NCBI GenBank assembly: GCA_021817875.1
Contig: JAKAFQ010000090.1
Coordinates: 1 to 11,379 of the forward strand
Direction of reading: 5' to 3'
DNA from: Pseudomonadota bacterium
GTDB taxonomy: Bacteria > Pseudomonadota > Gammaproteobacteria > Steroidobacterales > Steroidobacteraceae
DNA length: 11,379 bases
Below, piece by piece: positions 1 through 8,129 of the stretch; position 1 is the first letter of the stretch; each line of letters opens with the position of its first letter. Below the pieces are notes generated by a model. That model was given only the letters and a program-made list of their open reading frames with translations, was not told the origin of the DNA and made no database searches. Both the position numbers and the translations under genes were made by a program.

Positions 1-590
1 CCGGCTACGAGGCGAGCGGCACCAGCAACATGAAGTTCATGATGAACGGCGCGCTCACCGTCGGCACGCGCGACGGGGCGACCATAGAGATGGCGAAGGA
101 AGCCGGCGAAGAGAATTTCTTCCTCTTTGGGCTCACCGCCGCGCAGGTGGCGGGCAGCCGCGGCTGGTATGACCCGCACTGGCACTATGCGCACGAGCCC
201 GAGACACGCGGCGCCCTCGACCTGATCGCCGGCAATCATTTCAGCCGCGGCGAGCCCGGGATCTTCTCGCCCATCGTGGACGCCCTGTTGACGCACGGCG
301 ATTATTTCATGCACCTGGCCGATCTCTCCGCCTATACCCGCACGCAGGCCGAGGTGGCCAAGGTCTACCTCGATCAGGACGCCTGGATGCGTCGCGCCAT
401 CCGCAACGTCGCCGCGAGCGGCAGGTTCTCGAGCGACCGCGCGATCGGCGCCTACGCCGATGAGATCTGGAGTGCGAAACCCTGCCCACACTCGGAAGCC
501 GGTCAAGTGCCGGACTGGGACAGCGCCGGCGCGCAAACCGGTGTGGCGCGCAAAACCCGCGACACACCTCAGACGGAGTCGAAACCATGA
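1..590 (+). CDS. glgP: Glycogen phosphorylase, C-terminal part (5' end outside window)
   Basis: Cytosolic PLP-dependent enzyme that phosphorolyses alpha-1,4 glucan ends to glucose-1-phosphate. The reading frame is open from the window edge (first full codon at base 3), so the start and most of the protein lie upstream. The visible part opens with [13 protein letters not shown], which fits the phosphorylase PLP-site signature; the lysine in NMK (bases 33-35) is the expected Schiff-base residue. [12 protein letters not shown] and [11 protein letters not shown] follow, as in the family, and similarity runs to about IWSAKPCPH. The last ~35 residues form a polar, low-complexity tail beyond the usual family end. 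The stop overlaps the pgm start by four bases (ATGA, 587-590), so translation is probably coupled. The family call is certain; glgP versus a maltodextrin phosphorylase (malP) cannot be decided from sequence alone, but pgm and glgX next door favour glycogen. Confidence 0.95.
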   Translation, partial: GYEASGTSNMKFMMNGALTVGTRDGATIEMAKEAGEENFFLFGLTAAQVAGSRGWYDPHWHYAHEPETRGALDLIAGNHFSRGEPGIFSPIVDALLTHGDYFMHLADLSAYTRTQAEVAKVYLDQDAWMRRAIRNVAASGRFSSDRAIGAYADEIWSAKPCPHSEAGQVPDWDSAGAQTGVARKTRDTPQTESKP

Positions 591-2233
591 CGGATGCGCG
601 TGCCGGACATCCTGCCACATCGGACATGCTGGTGGACGTGAGCGCACTCGAGCGCGCCTATCACGAGCGCAAGCCGGATGTGACCCAATTGACGCAGCGG
701 GTGCAGTTCGGCACCAGCGGACACCGCGGCTCCTCGCTCGATGGAACCTTCAACGAAGCGCACATTCTCGCCATCACCCAGGCCGTGTGCGACTACCGCA
801 AAGCGCAGGGCATCGACGGGCCGGTACTGATCGGCAAGGACACGCATGCGCTGTCGGCTCCGGCCGAGCGGACCGCGGTCGAGGTGTTGGCCGCGAATGG
901 CGTCGAAGTGGTGCTTGCCGGCGGGGCGGGCATCACCCCCGTGCCGGTCATCTCTCGCGCCATCGTCACGCACAACCGGGGACGGACCTCGCGTCTGGCT
1001 GATGGACTGATCGCCACGCCTTCGCACAACCCGCCACGCGATGGCGGCTTCAAGTACAACCCGCCGCACGGCGGACCGGCGGGCACGGAAGTGACCGCAT
1101 GGATCGAGCGACGGGCCAATGAGCTGCTCGCCGGCGGCAGCCACGACGTCAAGCGTGTGCCATACGCGTCGGCCCTGAAGGCGGCAACCACGCATACGAC
1201 CGACTTCATCGGCCCGTACGTCAACGACCTCGAAACCGTCATCGACATGCCGGCAATCCGTGCCGCGGGCCTCAAGCTCGGAGTCGATCCGCTGGGCGGT
1301 GCGGCCCTGTACTGCTGGGCGCCGATCAACGAGCGATACGGCCTCGACATCGAGGTGGTGAACCCCGGGGTGGACCCGAGATTCGCGTTCATGACGGTCG
1401 ATCACGACGGCCAGATCCGCATGGACTGCTCCAGCCCCTACGCCATGGCGAGACTCGTCAGGCTGAAGGACCGCTTCCGGCTCGCCTTCGGCAACGATCC
1501 GGACTCCGACCGGCACGGCATCGTGACACCCTCGCAAGGCTTGATGAATCCGAATCACTACCTGGCCGTGGCGATCGACTACCTGCTCACCCACCGCCCG
1601 GACTGGCGCCACGGCACACCGGTGGGCAAGACCGTGGTCAGCAGCAGCCTGATCGATCGGGTGGTCGCCCATCGCGGCGGGCGCCTCTACGAGGTACCGG
1701 TGGGCTTCAAATGGTTCGCCGCGGGGCTGCTCGAGGGCTCGCTGTGCTTCGGCGGCGAGGAGAGCGCCGGGGCCAGCCTGCTGCAGCGGGACGGATCGGC
1801 ATGGACGACGGACAAGGACGGACCGGTCATGAACCTGCTCGCCGCCGAAATCACTGCGGTGACGGGCAAGGACCCCGGCGAGCACTTCCGCCGGCTGGCT
1901 GATCGGCTCGGCACGCCCCACTACACACGCCTCGATGTACCGGCCACCGCGCGGGAAAAGGCGGCGCTCGCGACACTCGCCCCCGAAGCCGTTACGGAAG
2001 CCGAGCTTGCCGGAGCACCCATCACCGCCAAGCTCACCAGGGCGCCCGGCAATCACGCACCCATCGGCGGACTGAAGGTGATCGCCGGGCACTGCTGGTT
2101 CGCTGCGCGACCTTCCGGCACGGAGAATCTCTACAAGATCTATGCCGAGAGCTTCCGCGATGCGGCACACCTCGAGAGCGTGGTGCGTGAAGCCGAAAAC
2201 ATCGTGACACGCTCGCTCGCTCGGGGCTCATGA
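587..2233 (+). CDS. pgm: Phosphoglucomutase (alpha-D-glucose-1,6-bisphosphate-dependent)
   Basis: Interconverts glucose-1-phosphate and glucose-6-phosphate in the cytosol, linking the GlgP product to glycolysis. The 548-residue length is close to E. coli Pgm (546). All four active-site elements of the alpha-D-phosphohexomutase family are visible. These are the phosphoserine loop ATPSHNPP with Ser146, the metal loop NDPDSD with Asp304, Asp306 and Asp308, the sugar-binding loop GGEESAGAS, and the C-terminal phosphate-binding loop [21 protein letters not shown] near the N-terminus is also typical of this subfamily. The start ATG overlaps the glgP stop and the stop overlaps the glgX start, each as ATGA, which fixes the start and implies one polycistronic message. 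No key residue is missing. Confidence 0.97.
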   Translation: MTDARAGHPATSDMLVDVSALERAYHERKPDVTQLTQRVQFGTSGHRGSSLDGTFNEAHILAITQAVCDYRKAQGIDGPVLIGKDTHALSAPAERTAVEVLAANGVEVVLAGGAGITPVPVISRAIVTHNRGRTSRLADGLIATPSHNPPRDGGFKYNPPHGGPAGTEVTAWIERRANELLAGGSHDVKRVPYASALKAATTHTTDFIGPYVNDLETVIDMPAIRAAGLKLGVDPLGGAALYCWAPINERYGLDIEVVNPGVDPRFAFMTVDHDGQIRMDCSSPYAMARLVRLKDRFRLAFGNDPDSDRHGIVTPSQGLMNPNHYLAVAIDYLLTHRPDWRHGTPVGKTVVSSSLIDRVVAHRGGRLYEVPVGFKWFAAGLLEGSLCFGGEESAGASLLQRDGSAWTTDKDGPVMNLLAAEITAVTGKDPGEHFRRLADRLGTPHYTRLDVPATAREKAALATLAPEAVTEAELAGAPITAKLTRAPGNHAPIGGLKVIAGHCWFAARPSGTENLYKIYAESFRDAAHLESVVREAENIVTRSLARGS

Positions 2234-4359
2234 GTGCGCGGCGATCGCCCAACGAGCATCTGAGCTCGATGACAGGCTGGGTCGACATCGAGGGATCGGC
2301 GCTGCCGCTTGGCGTCACCTGGTGTGCGGACACGCAGGCCTGGAACTTTGCCCTGTACTCCAAGCACGCCGAGGCCGTCACGCTGCTCCTGTACGGACCG
2401 AGCGACCTCGTAAAGCCGCTCGCGACCTTCGCCATGGACTACCTGCGCAACAAGTCGGGCCGCATCTGGCATTGCCGCATCCCGGCACGCAGCGCCCCCG
2501 AAGCGCGCTATTACGCGTACTCGGTGAGCGGGCCGGCCGCCGACGGCGGCTTCGATCGGCACACGTTCTCGCCGCAGAAGATTCTGCTCGACCCTTATGC
2601 GCGCGCGGTTTTCTTCCCGCCTGGTTTCGAGCGAGCCGCCGCCTGCCGACCGGGATCGAATGCCGGCAAGGCACCGCTCGGCGTGCTCACGGGCGCGAAC
2701 GCAGCGTTCGACTGGACAGGTGACCGCCGGCCGCGTCACGGCTCGGACAGCGTGATCTACGAGCTGCACGTGCGGGGCTTCACGCGCAGCCCGAGCTCCG
2801 GTGTGGCCCCGGAAAGACGCGGCACCTACAGCGGACTGATCGACAAGATCCCGTATCTCAAGGCCCTCGGCATCACCGTCGTGGAACTGATGCCGGTGTA
2901 CCAATTCGATCCGCAGGAGGACAATTTCTGGGGCTACATGCCGTTGAGCTTCTTCGCGCCGCATCACGCCTACGGCTGCCGTCCCGATGAGAGCGGCCAG
3001 CACGATGAGTTTCGCGAAATGGTCAAGGCGCTGCACGCCGCGGACATCGAGGTCATTCTGGATGTGGTCTACAACCACACCGCCGAGAGCGACGAGCGCG
3101 GACCGGTGTACAGCTACAAGGGCATCGACAACAGCACCTACTACATCCTGACCCGATCAGGCCTGACGGGCCGGACCGAGCGGATGTACGAGAACTTCTC
3201 GGGCACCGGCAATACCCTGCACTGTGCCAACCGCTATGTGCGCAAGCTGATCGTCGACAGCCTGCGCTACTGGGCCCGCGAGATGCACATCGACGGGTTC
3301 CGATTCGATCTCGCCTCGGTTTTCGCTCGTGCCGCCGACGGCTCGCTCAATACCAGGGATCCTCCCCTGTTCGGTGACATTCTCTCGGACCCCGACCTCG
3401 AGGGAGTCCGTCTGATCGCCGAGCCCTGGGACGCGGCGGGCGCGTATCAGTTGGGACGAGCCTTTCCCGGCGCCCGCTGGTCGCAGTGGAACGGTCGTTT
3501 CCGGGACGAGATCCGTCGCTTCCTGCGTGGCGACGCGGGCCTCGTGGGGGCGCTCATGCAGCGTCTCTACGGGAGCGATGATCTGTTTCCGGACGATCGG
3601 CCGAACGCGTTTCACGCCTATCAGAGCGTCAACTACATCACCTCTCACGACGGTTTCACGCTTTACGACCTCGTCGCCTACAACGGCAAGCACAATGCCG
3701 CCAACGGCCATGGCAATACGGACGGAACGGATGAGAATTTCAGCTGGAACTGCGGCTGGGAGGGCGATGCGGGCGCCGCGCCCGAGATCCTGCAGCTGCG
3801 CCGCAGGCAGGCGAAGAACTTCTGCGCGCTGCTCCTGCTCGCCAACGGCACGCCGATGCTGCGCGCCGGCGACGAATTCCTGCAGACTCAGGGCGGGAAC
3901 AACAATCCGTACAATCAGGACAACGGGACGAGCTGGCTCAATTGGGATCTTCTCGAGCCAAACGCGGAGATCTTGCGTTTCTTCCGCCTGATGATCGGCT
4001 TTCGCAAAGCGCATCCCACCCTCTGCCGCAGCCGGTTCTGGCGTGATGACGTACGCTGGTTCGGAATTGGGCCGGCCGTCGACCTGAGCCCGCAATCGCG
4101 CACTCTGGCCGTGTACCTCGACGGCGCTTCGCAGGGCGATGTCGATCTGTACATTCTGATCAACGGCTCGGATCGGACACAGACCTTTGAAATACAACTA
4201 CCACGGCCAGGTGGCTGGCAGCGCGTCCTCGACACCGGGCTCGAGGCCCCGGATGACTTCACGGAGCCGCCTAGCGAGAAGCACCGTGCAGAGACATGCT
4301 ATCGGCTCGAGCCTCGCGCCGTCGCCGTGCTGTTGTCTGGCTCCCGGACGGAGCCGTAG
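2230..4359 (+). CDS. glgX: Glycogen debranching enzyme, isoamylase type (GH13)
   Basis: Hydrolyses alpha-1,6 branch points left on phosphorylase-trimmed glycogen; cytosolic. At 709 residues it is somewhat longer than E. coli GlgX (about 657). An N-terminal CBM48-like beta domain (about 20-130) with PLGVTW and NFALYSKHA precedes the GH13 barrel. Barrel motifs occur in order: DVVYNHT (279-285), DGFRFDLAS with nucleophile Asp360, LIAEPWD with acid/base Glu398, and YITSHDG with transition-state Asp474. [11 protein letters not shown] and the GDEF and NNNPYNQDN stretches are also characteristic of GlgX/isoamylase. The ATG overlaps the pgm stop (ATGA), so it is translationally coupled. A 6-bp GC stem (4339-4355) spans the last codons but has no T-run, so it is not a convincing terminator. 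TreX is a close relative; the operon context supports GlgX. Confidence 0.95.
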   Translation: MSARRSPNEHLSSMTGWVDIEGSALPLGVTWCADTQAWNFALYSKHAEAVTLLLYGPSDLVKPLATFAMDYLRNKSGRIWHCRIPARSAPEARYYAYSVSGPAADGGFDRHTFSPQKILLDPYARAVFFPPGFERAAACRPGSNAGKAPLGVLTGANAAFDWTGDRRPRHGSDSVIYELHVRGFTRSPSSGVAPERRGTYSGLIDKIPYLKALGITVVELMPVYQFDPQEDNFWGYMPLSFFAPHHAYGCRPDESGQHDEFREMVKALHAADIEVILDVVYNHTAESDERGPVYSYKGIDNSTYYILTRSGLTGRTERMYENFSGTGNTLHCANRYVRKLIVDSLRYWAREMHIDGFRFDLASVFARAADGSLNTRDPPLFGDILSDPDLEGVRLIAEPWDAAGAYQLGRAFPGARWSQWNGRFRDEIRRFLRGDAGLVGALMQRLYGSDDLFPDDRPNAFHAYQSVNYITSHDGFTLYDLVAYNGKHNAANGHGNTDGTDENFSWNCGWEGDAGAAPEILQLRRRQAKNFCALLLLANGTPMLRAGDEFLQTQGGNNNPYNQDNGTSWLNWDLLEPNAEILRFFRLMIGFRKAHPTLCRSRFWRDDVRWFGIGPAVDLSPQSRTLAVYLDGASQGDVDLYILINGSDRTQTFEIQLPRPGGWQRVLDTGLEAPDDFTEPPSEKHRAETCYRLEPRAVAVLLSGSRTEP

Positions 4360-4401
4360 CCGGGCGCCCTCACTCCATCTACGTGAAAATATCTGTATAA
4401 G

Positions 4402-4480
4402 TTGTTGATTTACCGATAAAACAATGGAATGAGACACGAGGCTCGAGCAGCCTGTCGCCTCGAATACGTGCTCTCTTTTC
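4402..4480 (+). promoter_or_regulatory. Candidate promoter followed by hairpin and T-rich run (possible short RNA)
   Basis: TTGTTG (4402-4407), a 17-base spacer and TGGAAT (4425-4430) make a fair sigma-70-like promoter (3/6 and 4/6 matches). An expected start near 4437 coincides with the first base of an inverted repeat, CGAGGC (4437-4442) paired with GCCTCG (4457-4462), with an inner AGGCT/AGCCT pair. The downstream sequence includes CTCTCTTTT (4471-4479). Together these could specify a transcript of about 45 bases or act as an imperfect terminator for the glycogen operon. The T-run sits some 8 bases past the stem, which weakens a classical intrinsic terminator. All of this is inference from motif spacing. 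Confidence 0.25.
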
Positions 4481-4735
4481 ACGACGTTCAGCCCGTTGTC
4501 GCCGGCGTGTGTGAACTGTAATGCCCCGCAAGCCGCGTACCAGCCGTTGCAGCGACCGCGCTGAGCCGACTGGCCGGACGCGGCGGCATCGGGTCGAGGG
4601 GCGGGGACTCGCCCGGCACGATGGGCGCGAGCCGAGGCGGTATCGTGCGCCCTCGCCCGCCGGGGAGGATCCCTGGCCCGCGTTCCTCGAGTCAGGTCGG
4701 GTCCCGATGCAGTTCCTGATCGAATTGCCCCCGTG

Positions 4736-4764
4736 TTGACGGATCGCCAATAAATCGACTAAAC
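4736..4764 (+). promoter_or_regulatory. Weak candidate promoter for the antiporter gene
   Basis: TTGACG (4736-4741) is a near-consensus -35, with a 17-base spacer to CTAAAC (4759-4764). That -10 box is poor (2/6), so this is a tentative placement. The position, about 40 bases before the likely start codon, is right for the downstream gene. Confidence 0.25.
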
Positions 4765-4806
4765 GAGGCACCTGGCCGATGAGAACCCACCCCGGGGAGC
4801 ACGCAC

Positions 4807-6198
4807 GTGGACAATGTGACGCTCATGCTTCTGGTCGTCGCCGGGATCTTCTTGATCGGCTCGGCAGGGGAAATCGTTTTCGCCCGGACCCGCATCCCGG
4901 ACGTCGCGTGGTTGATTCTGTGCGGCTGGCTGCTGGGCCCCGTGACACACTTCGTGGACACTGGCGCACTGCTGCGGATCGCGCCCTACTTTGCCGCCTT
5001 TGCCCTGGTCGTGATCCTGTTCAATGGCGGTGCCAGCCTCAAGCTCGGGAGCGTGGCCAGAGCAGCGCCGCGTGCCGCCCTGCTCGCGGTTCTGGGGTTT
5101 TGCCTCTCCGCGGCGGTGATCGCCGCAGCCAGCATGGGGGCACGCAGCATCGGCCTGCTGCCACCGGACTGGTCGTGGCTTCACGGCGCATTGCTCGGCT
5201 CGATCGTCGGAGGCTCGAGCTCCATCATCGTGCTGCCGGCGATGGCAACGTCCAGGACCCAGCACGAGATCGCCGACCTGCTGAGCCTGGAATCCACCTT
5301 TACCGACGCGCTGTGCGTGGTGACCGCGAGCACGGTGATCGCGCTGCTGCTGCGGCCCTCTCATGCCGGCCCACTCGCCGCGGTGACCACCCTTGCCGAG
5401 TCCTTCGGCATCGCATTCGGCATCGGGATTGCCGCCGGGATGCTCTGGCTCGCGATCCTCAACCTGCTGCGGGACGAAGAGCACGCCTACCCCATAACGC
5501 TCGCGAGTCTCCTCCTCTTGTACGTGCTCATCGCCTCGCTCGGGGCGAGCGCCGCGATGGGGGTACTCACGTTTGCCGTCGTCGTGGGCAACGCGCGCCT
5601 GTTCAGCGGGCGACTCGGACTTCTCGCGGACATCGATCTCGGGCTCGGCGTGCGGGGATTTCATGCTCAAGTGGCCTTCATCGTGAAATCCTTCTTCTTC
5701 GTCCTGATCGGGGCACTGCTCATGCCGCCGTGGAGCGGCGCCGCGCTCGGCGCCGCACTTGCCGCAATCCTCTGGATGGTGAGGATCCCTGCCGTCAGAG
5801 TGGCGATGCTCGGTGCGGATTTTGACCGGGCTCAACGCCGCGTCATGGAGATCTCGCTGCCGCGCGGACTGGCCGCCGGCGTCATGGCCACCATACCGGC
5901 TGCAGCCGGCGTGCCCGGCACCCGTGACCTCGCCACGATCGTATTCGCCTGTATCATCGCGAGCATCGCCATCTTCGCCGTCGGTCTGCCCCTGGCAACC
6001 AAGCGACTTCCGCACGCACCGGATGCAAACCACTCCGACCGTACGGATGCGACACAATCGACTGCTGCAGCGCGTGTGCCTGCGGGCGCGCAGTCGGAAC
6101 ACCTCGAAACGGGTCGGGGCGAGGCGGTCGCCGGGTCGACGGGCGCGGTATCGGACCAAACCGGATCGATGCTCGGGGACCAGAACAGACATCGATAA
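4807..6198 (+). CDS. CPA1-type monovalent cation/proton antiporter
   Basis: Integral inner-membrane protein of 463 residues, almost wholly hydrophobic from residue 5 to about 398, consistent with 11-13 membrane helices. It probably exchanges Na+ or K+ for protons. The GTG start is chosen for its ribosome-binding site, GGGGAG (4794-4799) seven bases upstream. Family signs are RIPDVAWLILCGWLLGP near the N-terminus, FNGGASL, GGSSSIIVLP (132-146 region) and LLSLESTFTDALCVV. In the last, the ion-site pair is Thr166-Asp167 where many CPA1 members have Asn-Asp. PRGLAAGVMA with Arg353 matches the late conserved arginine region. After about residue 400 comes a polar, probably disordered tail of roughly 60 residues; there is no TrkA-C or CorC domain as in E. 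coli NhaP2. Ion specificity cannot be read from the sequence. It is a single gene, not obviously part of the glycogen operon. Confidence 0.88.
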   Translation: MDNVTLMLLVVAGIFLIGSAGEIVFARTRIPDVAWLILCGWLLGPVTHFVDTGALLRIAPYFAAFALVVILFNGGASLKLGSVARAAPRAALLAVLGFCLSAAVIAAASMGARSIGLLPPDWSWLHGALLGSIVGGSSSIIVLPAMATSRTQHEIADLLSLESTFTDALCVVTASTVIALLLRPSHAGPLAAVTTLAESFGIAFGIGIAAGMLWLAILNLLRDEEHAYPITLASLLLLYVLIASLGASAAMGVLTFAVVVGNARLFSGRLGLLADIDLGLGVRGFHAQVAFIVKSFFFVLIGALLMPPWSGAALGAALAAILWMVRIPAVRVAMLGADFDRAQRRVMEISLPRGLAAGVMATIPAAAGVPGTRDLATIVFACIIASIAIFAVGLPLATKRLPHAPDANHSDRTDATQSTAAARVPAGAQSEHLETGRGEAVAGSTGAVSDQTGSMLGDQNRHR

Positions 6199-6342
6199 CC
6201 CTGCACCCTTGCGCCTTCAGCCGCGCATCCCGCGCGGTACGGAACCGGCGTCATTCTCACCGAGAACTGCTGCGTGCCCGCCGGCAAGCGTTGCGGACCG
6301 GAGTGCCGTCCCCTGTCCGCCCCGACTCAGGCGGTTGCCACC

Positions 6343-6495
6343 GTGACCAAGCAAACCAGGGGCGCGACGCGCCGCAGCAGGCCCTCCGAAACCGTTCTGG
6401 ACAACCTGCCTGTGCCGCAAAAGGGCCCGTTCACCAAGAAAGACGGTGAGCGAATTGTCGATGAGCGTGGGCAGAGAACCGCATCGCGCATCTGA
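6343..6495 (+). CDS. Possible small protein, 50 residues, unknown
   Basis: I do not recognise this. A GTG at 6343, preceded by AGGCGG with about 8 bases of spacing, opens a 50-residue frame. It is highly charged, with a proline-containing middle (LDNLPVPQKGPF) and a basic end (DERGQRTASRI). It has no membrane segment and no known motif. Composition is more protein-like than the neighbouring frames, but it is short and sits in a gene-poor region, so it may be a remnant or chance. A longer reading from 6274 in the same frame is less likely because that part is rich in Cys/Pro/Arg typical of noise. Confidence 0.2.
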   Translation: MTKQTRGATRRSRPSETVLDNLPVPQKGPFTKKDGERIVDERGQRTASRI

Positions 6496-6581
6496 ATTGC
6501 GGCAACTGCCGGACTCTCAGGCCGGCAGCGGCATCCACGAATTCGATCGGTTGCGATTTATGTTCAAGACTCCGGACGATT

Positions 6582-6598
6582 CCGGGGCTGCTCCCCGG
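6582..6598. terminator. Short GC-rich hairpin, weak terminator candidate
   Basis: Perfect 6-bp stem CCGGGG/CCCCGG with a 5-base loop. Only a TCTT follows on the + strand, so intrinsic termination would be weak. It is nearly 400 bases past the antiporter stop. Confidence 0.2.
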
Positions 6599-7036
6599 TC
6601 TTCGGCAGCTCACGTTGGAAGACAGAGCATCGCCACCGGCGGGGCTCAGTCAAATCTGCGTTGCCTTGCCCAGGGGTAGTCATCAACATGAGGCTGATTC
6701 CGGCCATATGTCCTCGGAGACTCGGTCAACCCGGAGGGGCGCCGCCGCGACCGGATGTCGATGATGTGCTTGCCTGGAACGTCATCATCTGCATGCTCGG
6801 CCGCTACTTTGCTGGACCGCGCACGCGCCGCGAGCCGATCTTCGGCTCCGGAACCACCTATGCCTGCGGCAACGTGCTCGGCAATTCGAGTTTGCGCATC
6901 GAGCTGACGCGGCGCAGGGAAGCCGCGCGTGTCCATGAAGCCGCTATGTTCACGTGGGAGATCAGGTGAGGACGATTCCTCTACCCGTCACGGCGATCCG
7001 GGGATTGGATCTTTGGATCCGGCCAGCGGACCTGTC

Positions 7037-7438
7037 TCAGACCGGAACCACTTTGACGACGCTCTTCAGCGCCTCAAAATCAGAGGGATTACGTGTGTAG
7101 ACGGCGAGGCTGTTCGCTGCAGCCGTCGAGGCAATCAGCAAGTCCGCCAAGCGTGAGCGGCTGGCCTGTCCGGCGGCCCGTGCGGCCGAAAACATCCGCC
7201 CATACATGCGCGCGGCGTCGGCATCGAAGGGCAGCGGGTCCCAGGTTGCGGTTGCCCACTGCAGTCGATCCTGACGTCGAGCCCGTTCTTCCTTGTCTTC
7301 GGTCGCGTGCGGTCCTGCGGCAAGCTCTGCAAGCGTCATGGCGGCAATCGCGGACTCGTCGGGAAGCAATGCCGGATCGATCAGGTCGTGGTCGATGACA
7401 ACCGACGTGTCGAGCAAACCGCGTGTCGGCTCAGCCAT
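7037..7438 (-). CDS. vapC: VapC-family PIN-domain toxin (module 1)
   Basis: PIN-domain ribonuclease, the toxin of a type II toxin-antitoxin pair; family members cleave tRNA or rRNA in a Mg2+-dependent way. The 133 residues contain the acidic quartet in the expected places: Asp10 in LLDTSVVID, Glu39 in MTLAELAAG, Asp99 in SRLADLLIASTA and Asp120 in NPSDFEAL. It therefore looks catalytically intact. I chose the ATG at 7438, which gives an 8-base overlap with the upstream antitoxin gene (ATGGCTGA); an in-frame GTG at 7444 would add two residues. No strong ribosome-binding site is visible for either, consistent with coupling to antitoxin translation. The substrate is unknown. Confidence 0.92.
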   Translation of the reverse strand: MAEPTRGLLDTSVVIDHDLIDPALLPDESAIAAMTLAELAAGPHATEDKEERARRQDRLQWATATWDPLPFDADAARMYGRMFSAARAAGQASRSRLADLLIASTAAANSLAVYTRNPSDFEALKSVVKVVPV

Positions 7439-7679
7439 CGACACTCTGATCGATCACGGCATCGAGATCCGCACGGAATCGGTCGGCGTCAACCCGAGGA
7501 GCGCGAGCCATCGCTTCCTCGAGCGTGGCTCGGGGCACGAATCGACGCAGCCGTACGGGCCGCAACTCTGCCACCGGCGTGCCGTTGCGAGAAACGATGA
7601 TCGTGCGCCCGGCCTCGACTTCACGAAGGACGGCGGCGGACTGATTGCGGAGCTCTCGCTGAGTGACGATACGGTTCAT
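7431..7679 (-). CDS. Phd/VapB-type antitoxin (module 1)
   Basis: Antitoxin of 82 residues, expected to bind and inhibit the VapC encoded immediately downstream and to repress the operon. The N-terminal half, MNRIVTQRELRNQSAAVL then EAGRTIIVSRNGTPVAELRP, is the Phd/YefM-type DNA-binding and dimerisation fold. The C-terminal part (about 50-82) is acidic and is the likely toxin-wrapping segment. The ATG at 7679 is preferred over an in-frame TTG 18 bases upstream because the family starts at MNRI-like sequences. Antitoxin-first order with an overlapping toxin gene is standard for such modules. Confidence 0.9.
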   Translation of the reverse strand: MNRIVTQRELRNQSAAVLREVEAGRTIIVSRNGTPVAELRPVRLRRFVPRATLEEAMARAPRVDADRFRADLDAVIDQSVDG

Positions 7680-7688
7680 GCAACGACT

Positions 7689-7713
7689 GTAGCACAAGTC
7701 GCACTTCGTAGCA
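7689..7713 (-). promoter_or_regulatory. Candidate operator upstream of toxin-antitoxin module 1
   Basis: Ten bases upstream of the antitoxin ATG, the hexamer GTAGCA (+ strand) occurs at 7689-7694 and again at 7708-7713, start points 19 bases apart, close to two helical turns. Between them lies a small dyad, AAGT and ACTT around a 3-base centre. Spaced repeats on one helix face in front of an antitoxin gene fit an autoregulatory Phd-type operator. This is inference from position only. Confidence 0.35.
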
Positions 7714-7742
7714 ATGCGCCCAAGGGGCGGGCTGGAAGTTCA

Positions 7743-7914
7743 ATGCCGGTTGCGATTGCCAGCTTGAAACCATCGAATTCATTCACTCTTCACCGGCACA
7801 AGGTTCGCGAGCTCGTGGAGCAGAACCACGCCCCCAATCCGCGCGTCTTCGGGTCCGTGCTCCCGCGATCACGACACCGAGACGAGCGATCGAGATGTCT
7901 TGGTCGATCCTGTC
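7743..7914 (+). pseudogene. Truncated, frameshifted MNT-type nucleotidyltransferase
   Basis: The 5' part of a minimal nucleotidyltransferase gene (MntA-like; such proteins are antitoxins of HEPN/MNT pairs that modify the HEPN toxin). Frame 1 reads HKVRELVEQNHAPNPRVFGSVL, with the family's GSV start of the nucleotide-binding motif at 7851-7859. One extra base near 7863 breaks the frame. The next frame then continues the family sequence as HDTETSDRDVLVDPVP, with the metal-binding D-x-D as SDRD. Coding similarity ends at about 7914, where IS66 sequence on the other strand begins, so the C-terminal half is gone. The start could be the ATG at 7743 (GGAAG four bases upstream) or the TTG at 7764, which fits the family N-terminus better. 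No HEPN partner is visible. It cannot make a functional protein as it stands. Confidence 0.75.
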
Positions 7915-8084
7915 CCAGAGAATTTTTATCCGGTCACCTCGGCGGCCTCGAAAGACGAAAATCTCACCGCAATAGGGGTTCAGGCCGAGCGAGGTCTGCA
8001 CCAGCGCGCTTAAGCCACCGAACCGTTGCGAAGATCTGTCACGCCGGCCGCCAGCCAGATCCGCACGCCCCGCAGCACAGGCAT
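7915..8084 (-). pseudogene. tnpB: IS66-family tnpB (Orf2) remnant
   Basis: The accessory TnpB protein of IS66-type insertion sequences. Reading the - strand from the ATG at 8084, the frame gives MPVLRGVRIWLAAGVTDLRNG, then hits a stop because one base is missing near 8021. In the shifted frame it continues GGLSALVQTSLGLNPYCG and IFVFRGRRGDRIKILW. GVRxWLAxGxTDxR and FVFRGRRGDRIKxLW are the hallmark blocks of this family. Similarity stops after that tryptophan codon (7915-7917), about half the normal length of ~115 residues. No tnpC transposase and no terminal inverted repeats are visible, so this is a dead fragment fused to the nucleotidyltransferase remnant. Confidence 0.88.
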
Positions 8085-8105
8085 TTGCGTGTTCTGGTTC
8101 TGTTC

Positions 8106-8129
8106 ATCGCCTCCCCCGAAGGAGGCGAT
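8106..8129. repeat. Perfect 9-bp inverted repeat (hairpin)
   Basis: ATCGCCTCC (8106-8114) and GGAGGCGAT (8121-8129) flank a 6-base loop, CCCGAA. This is a very stable stem. Neither strand has a T-run after it, so it is not a standard terminator. It sits just upstream of the IS66 tnpB remnant. Confidence 0.6.

Larger units (their letters stand above)
4360..4806. other. Intergenic region between glgX and the antiporter gene
   Basis: This 447-base stretch contains no open frame that looks like a protein. It includes an AT-rich island (about 4376-4436) in otherwise GC-rich DNA, a branched hairpin just after it (4437-4462), and a GC-rich stretch (about 4510-4690) in which I see nothing recognisable. 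The last 70 bases should hold the antiporter promoter and ribosome-binding site. Confidence 0.6.
6199..7036. other. Gene-poor region after the antiporter
   Basis: No open frame in these 838 bases has convincing protein-like composition; the frames present overlap on both strands and lack good starts. What can be seen: a possible 50-residue ORF (6343-6495), a 7-bp inverted repeat CTGCCGG/CCGGCAG (6506-6528) and a 6-bp one CCGGGG/CCCCGG (6582-6598) followed by TCTT. It reads like eroded accessory DNA. The vapC1 stop (- strand) lies at the right edge. Confidence 0.5.

Noticed and set aside
569..2170. Long open frame (533 codons) on the - strand opposite pgm
   Set aside because: It is the antisense shadow of pgm: rich in Arg/His/Ala with no motif, while the + strand has every Pgm active-site element.
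4339..4355. GGCTCC/GGAGCC hairpin at the glgX 3' end as a terminator
   Set aside because: The stem lies inside the coding sequence and no T-run follows.
4521..4739. 72-codon frame in the glgX-antiporter gap
   Set aside because: Arg/Pro-rich noise with no ribosome-binding site and no resemblance to a protein.
4759..6192. Long open frame (477 codons) on the - strand opposite the antiporter
   Set aside because: The composition is dominated by Arg/Gly/His/Glu/Gln, typical of antisense of GC-rich membrane-protein genes, and no family is recognisable.
6646..6969. Overlapping frames on both strands near 6.65-6.97 kb
   Set aside because: Neither strand shows protein-like patterning or a convincing start, and they contradict each other.
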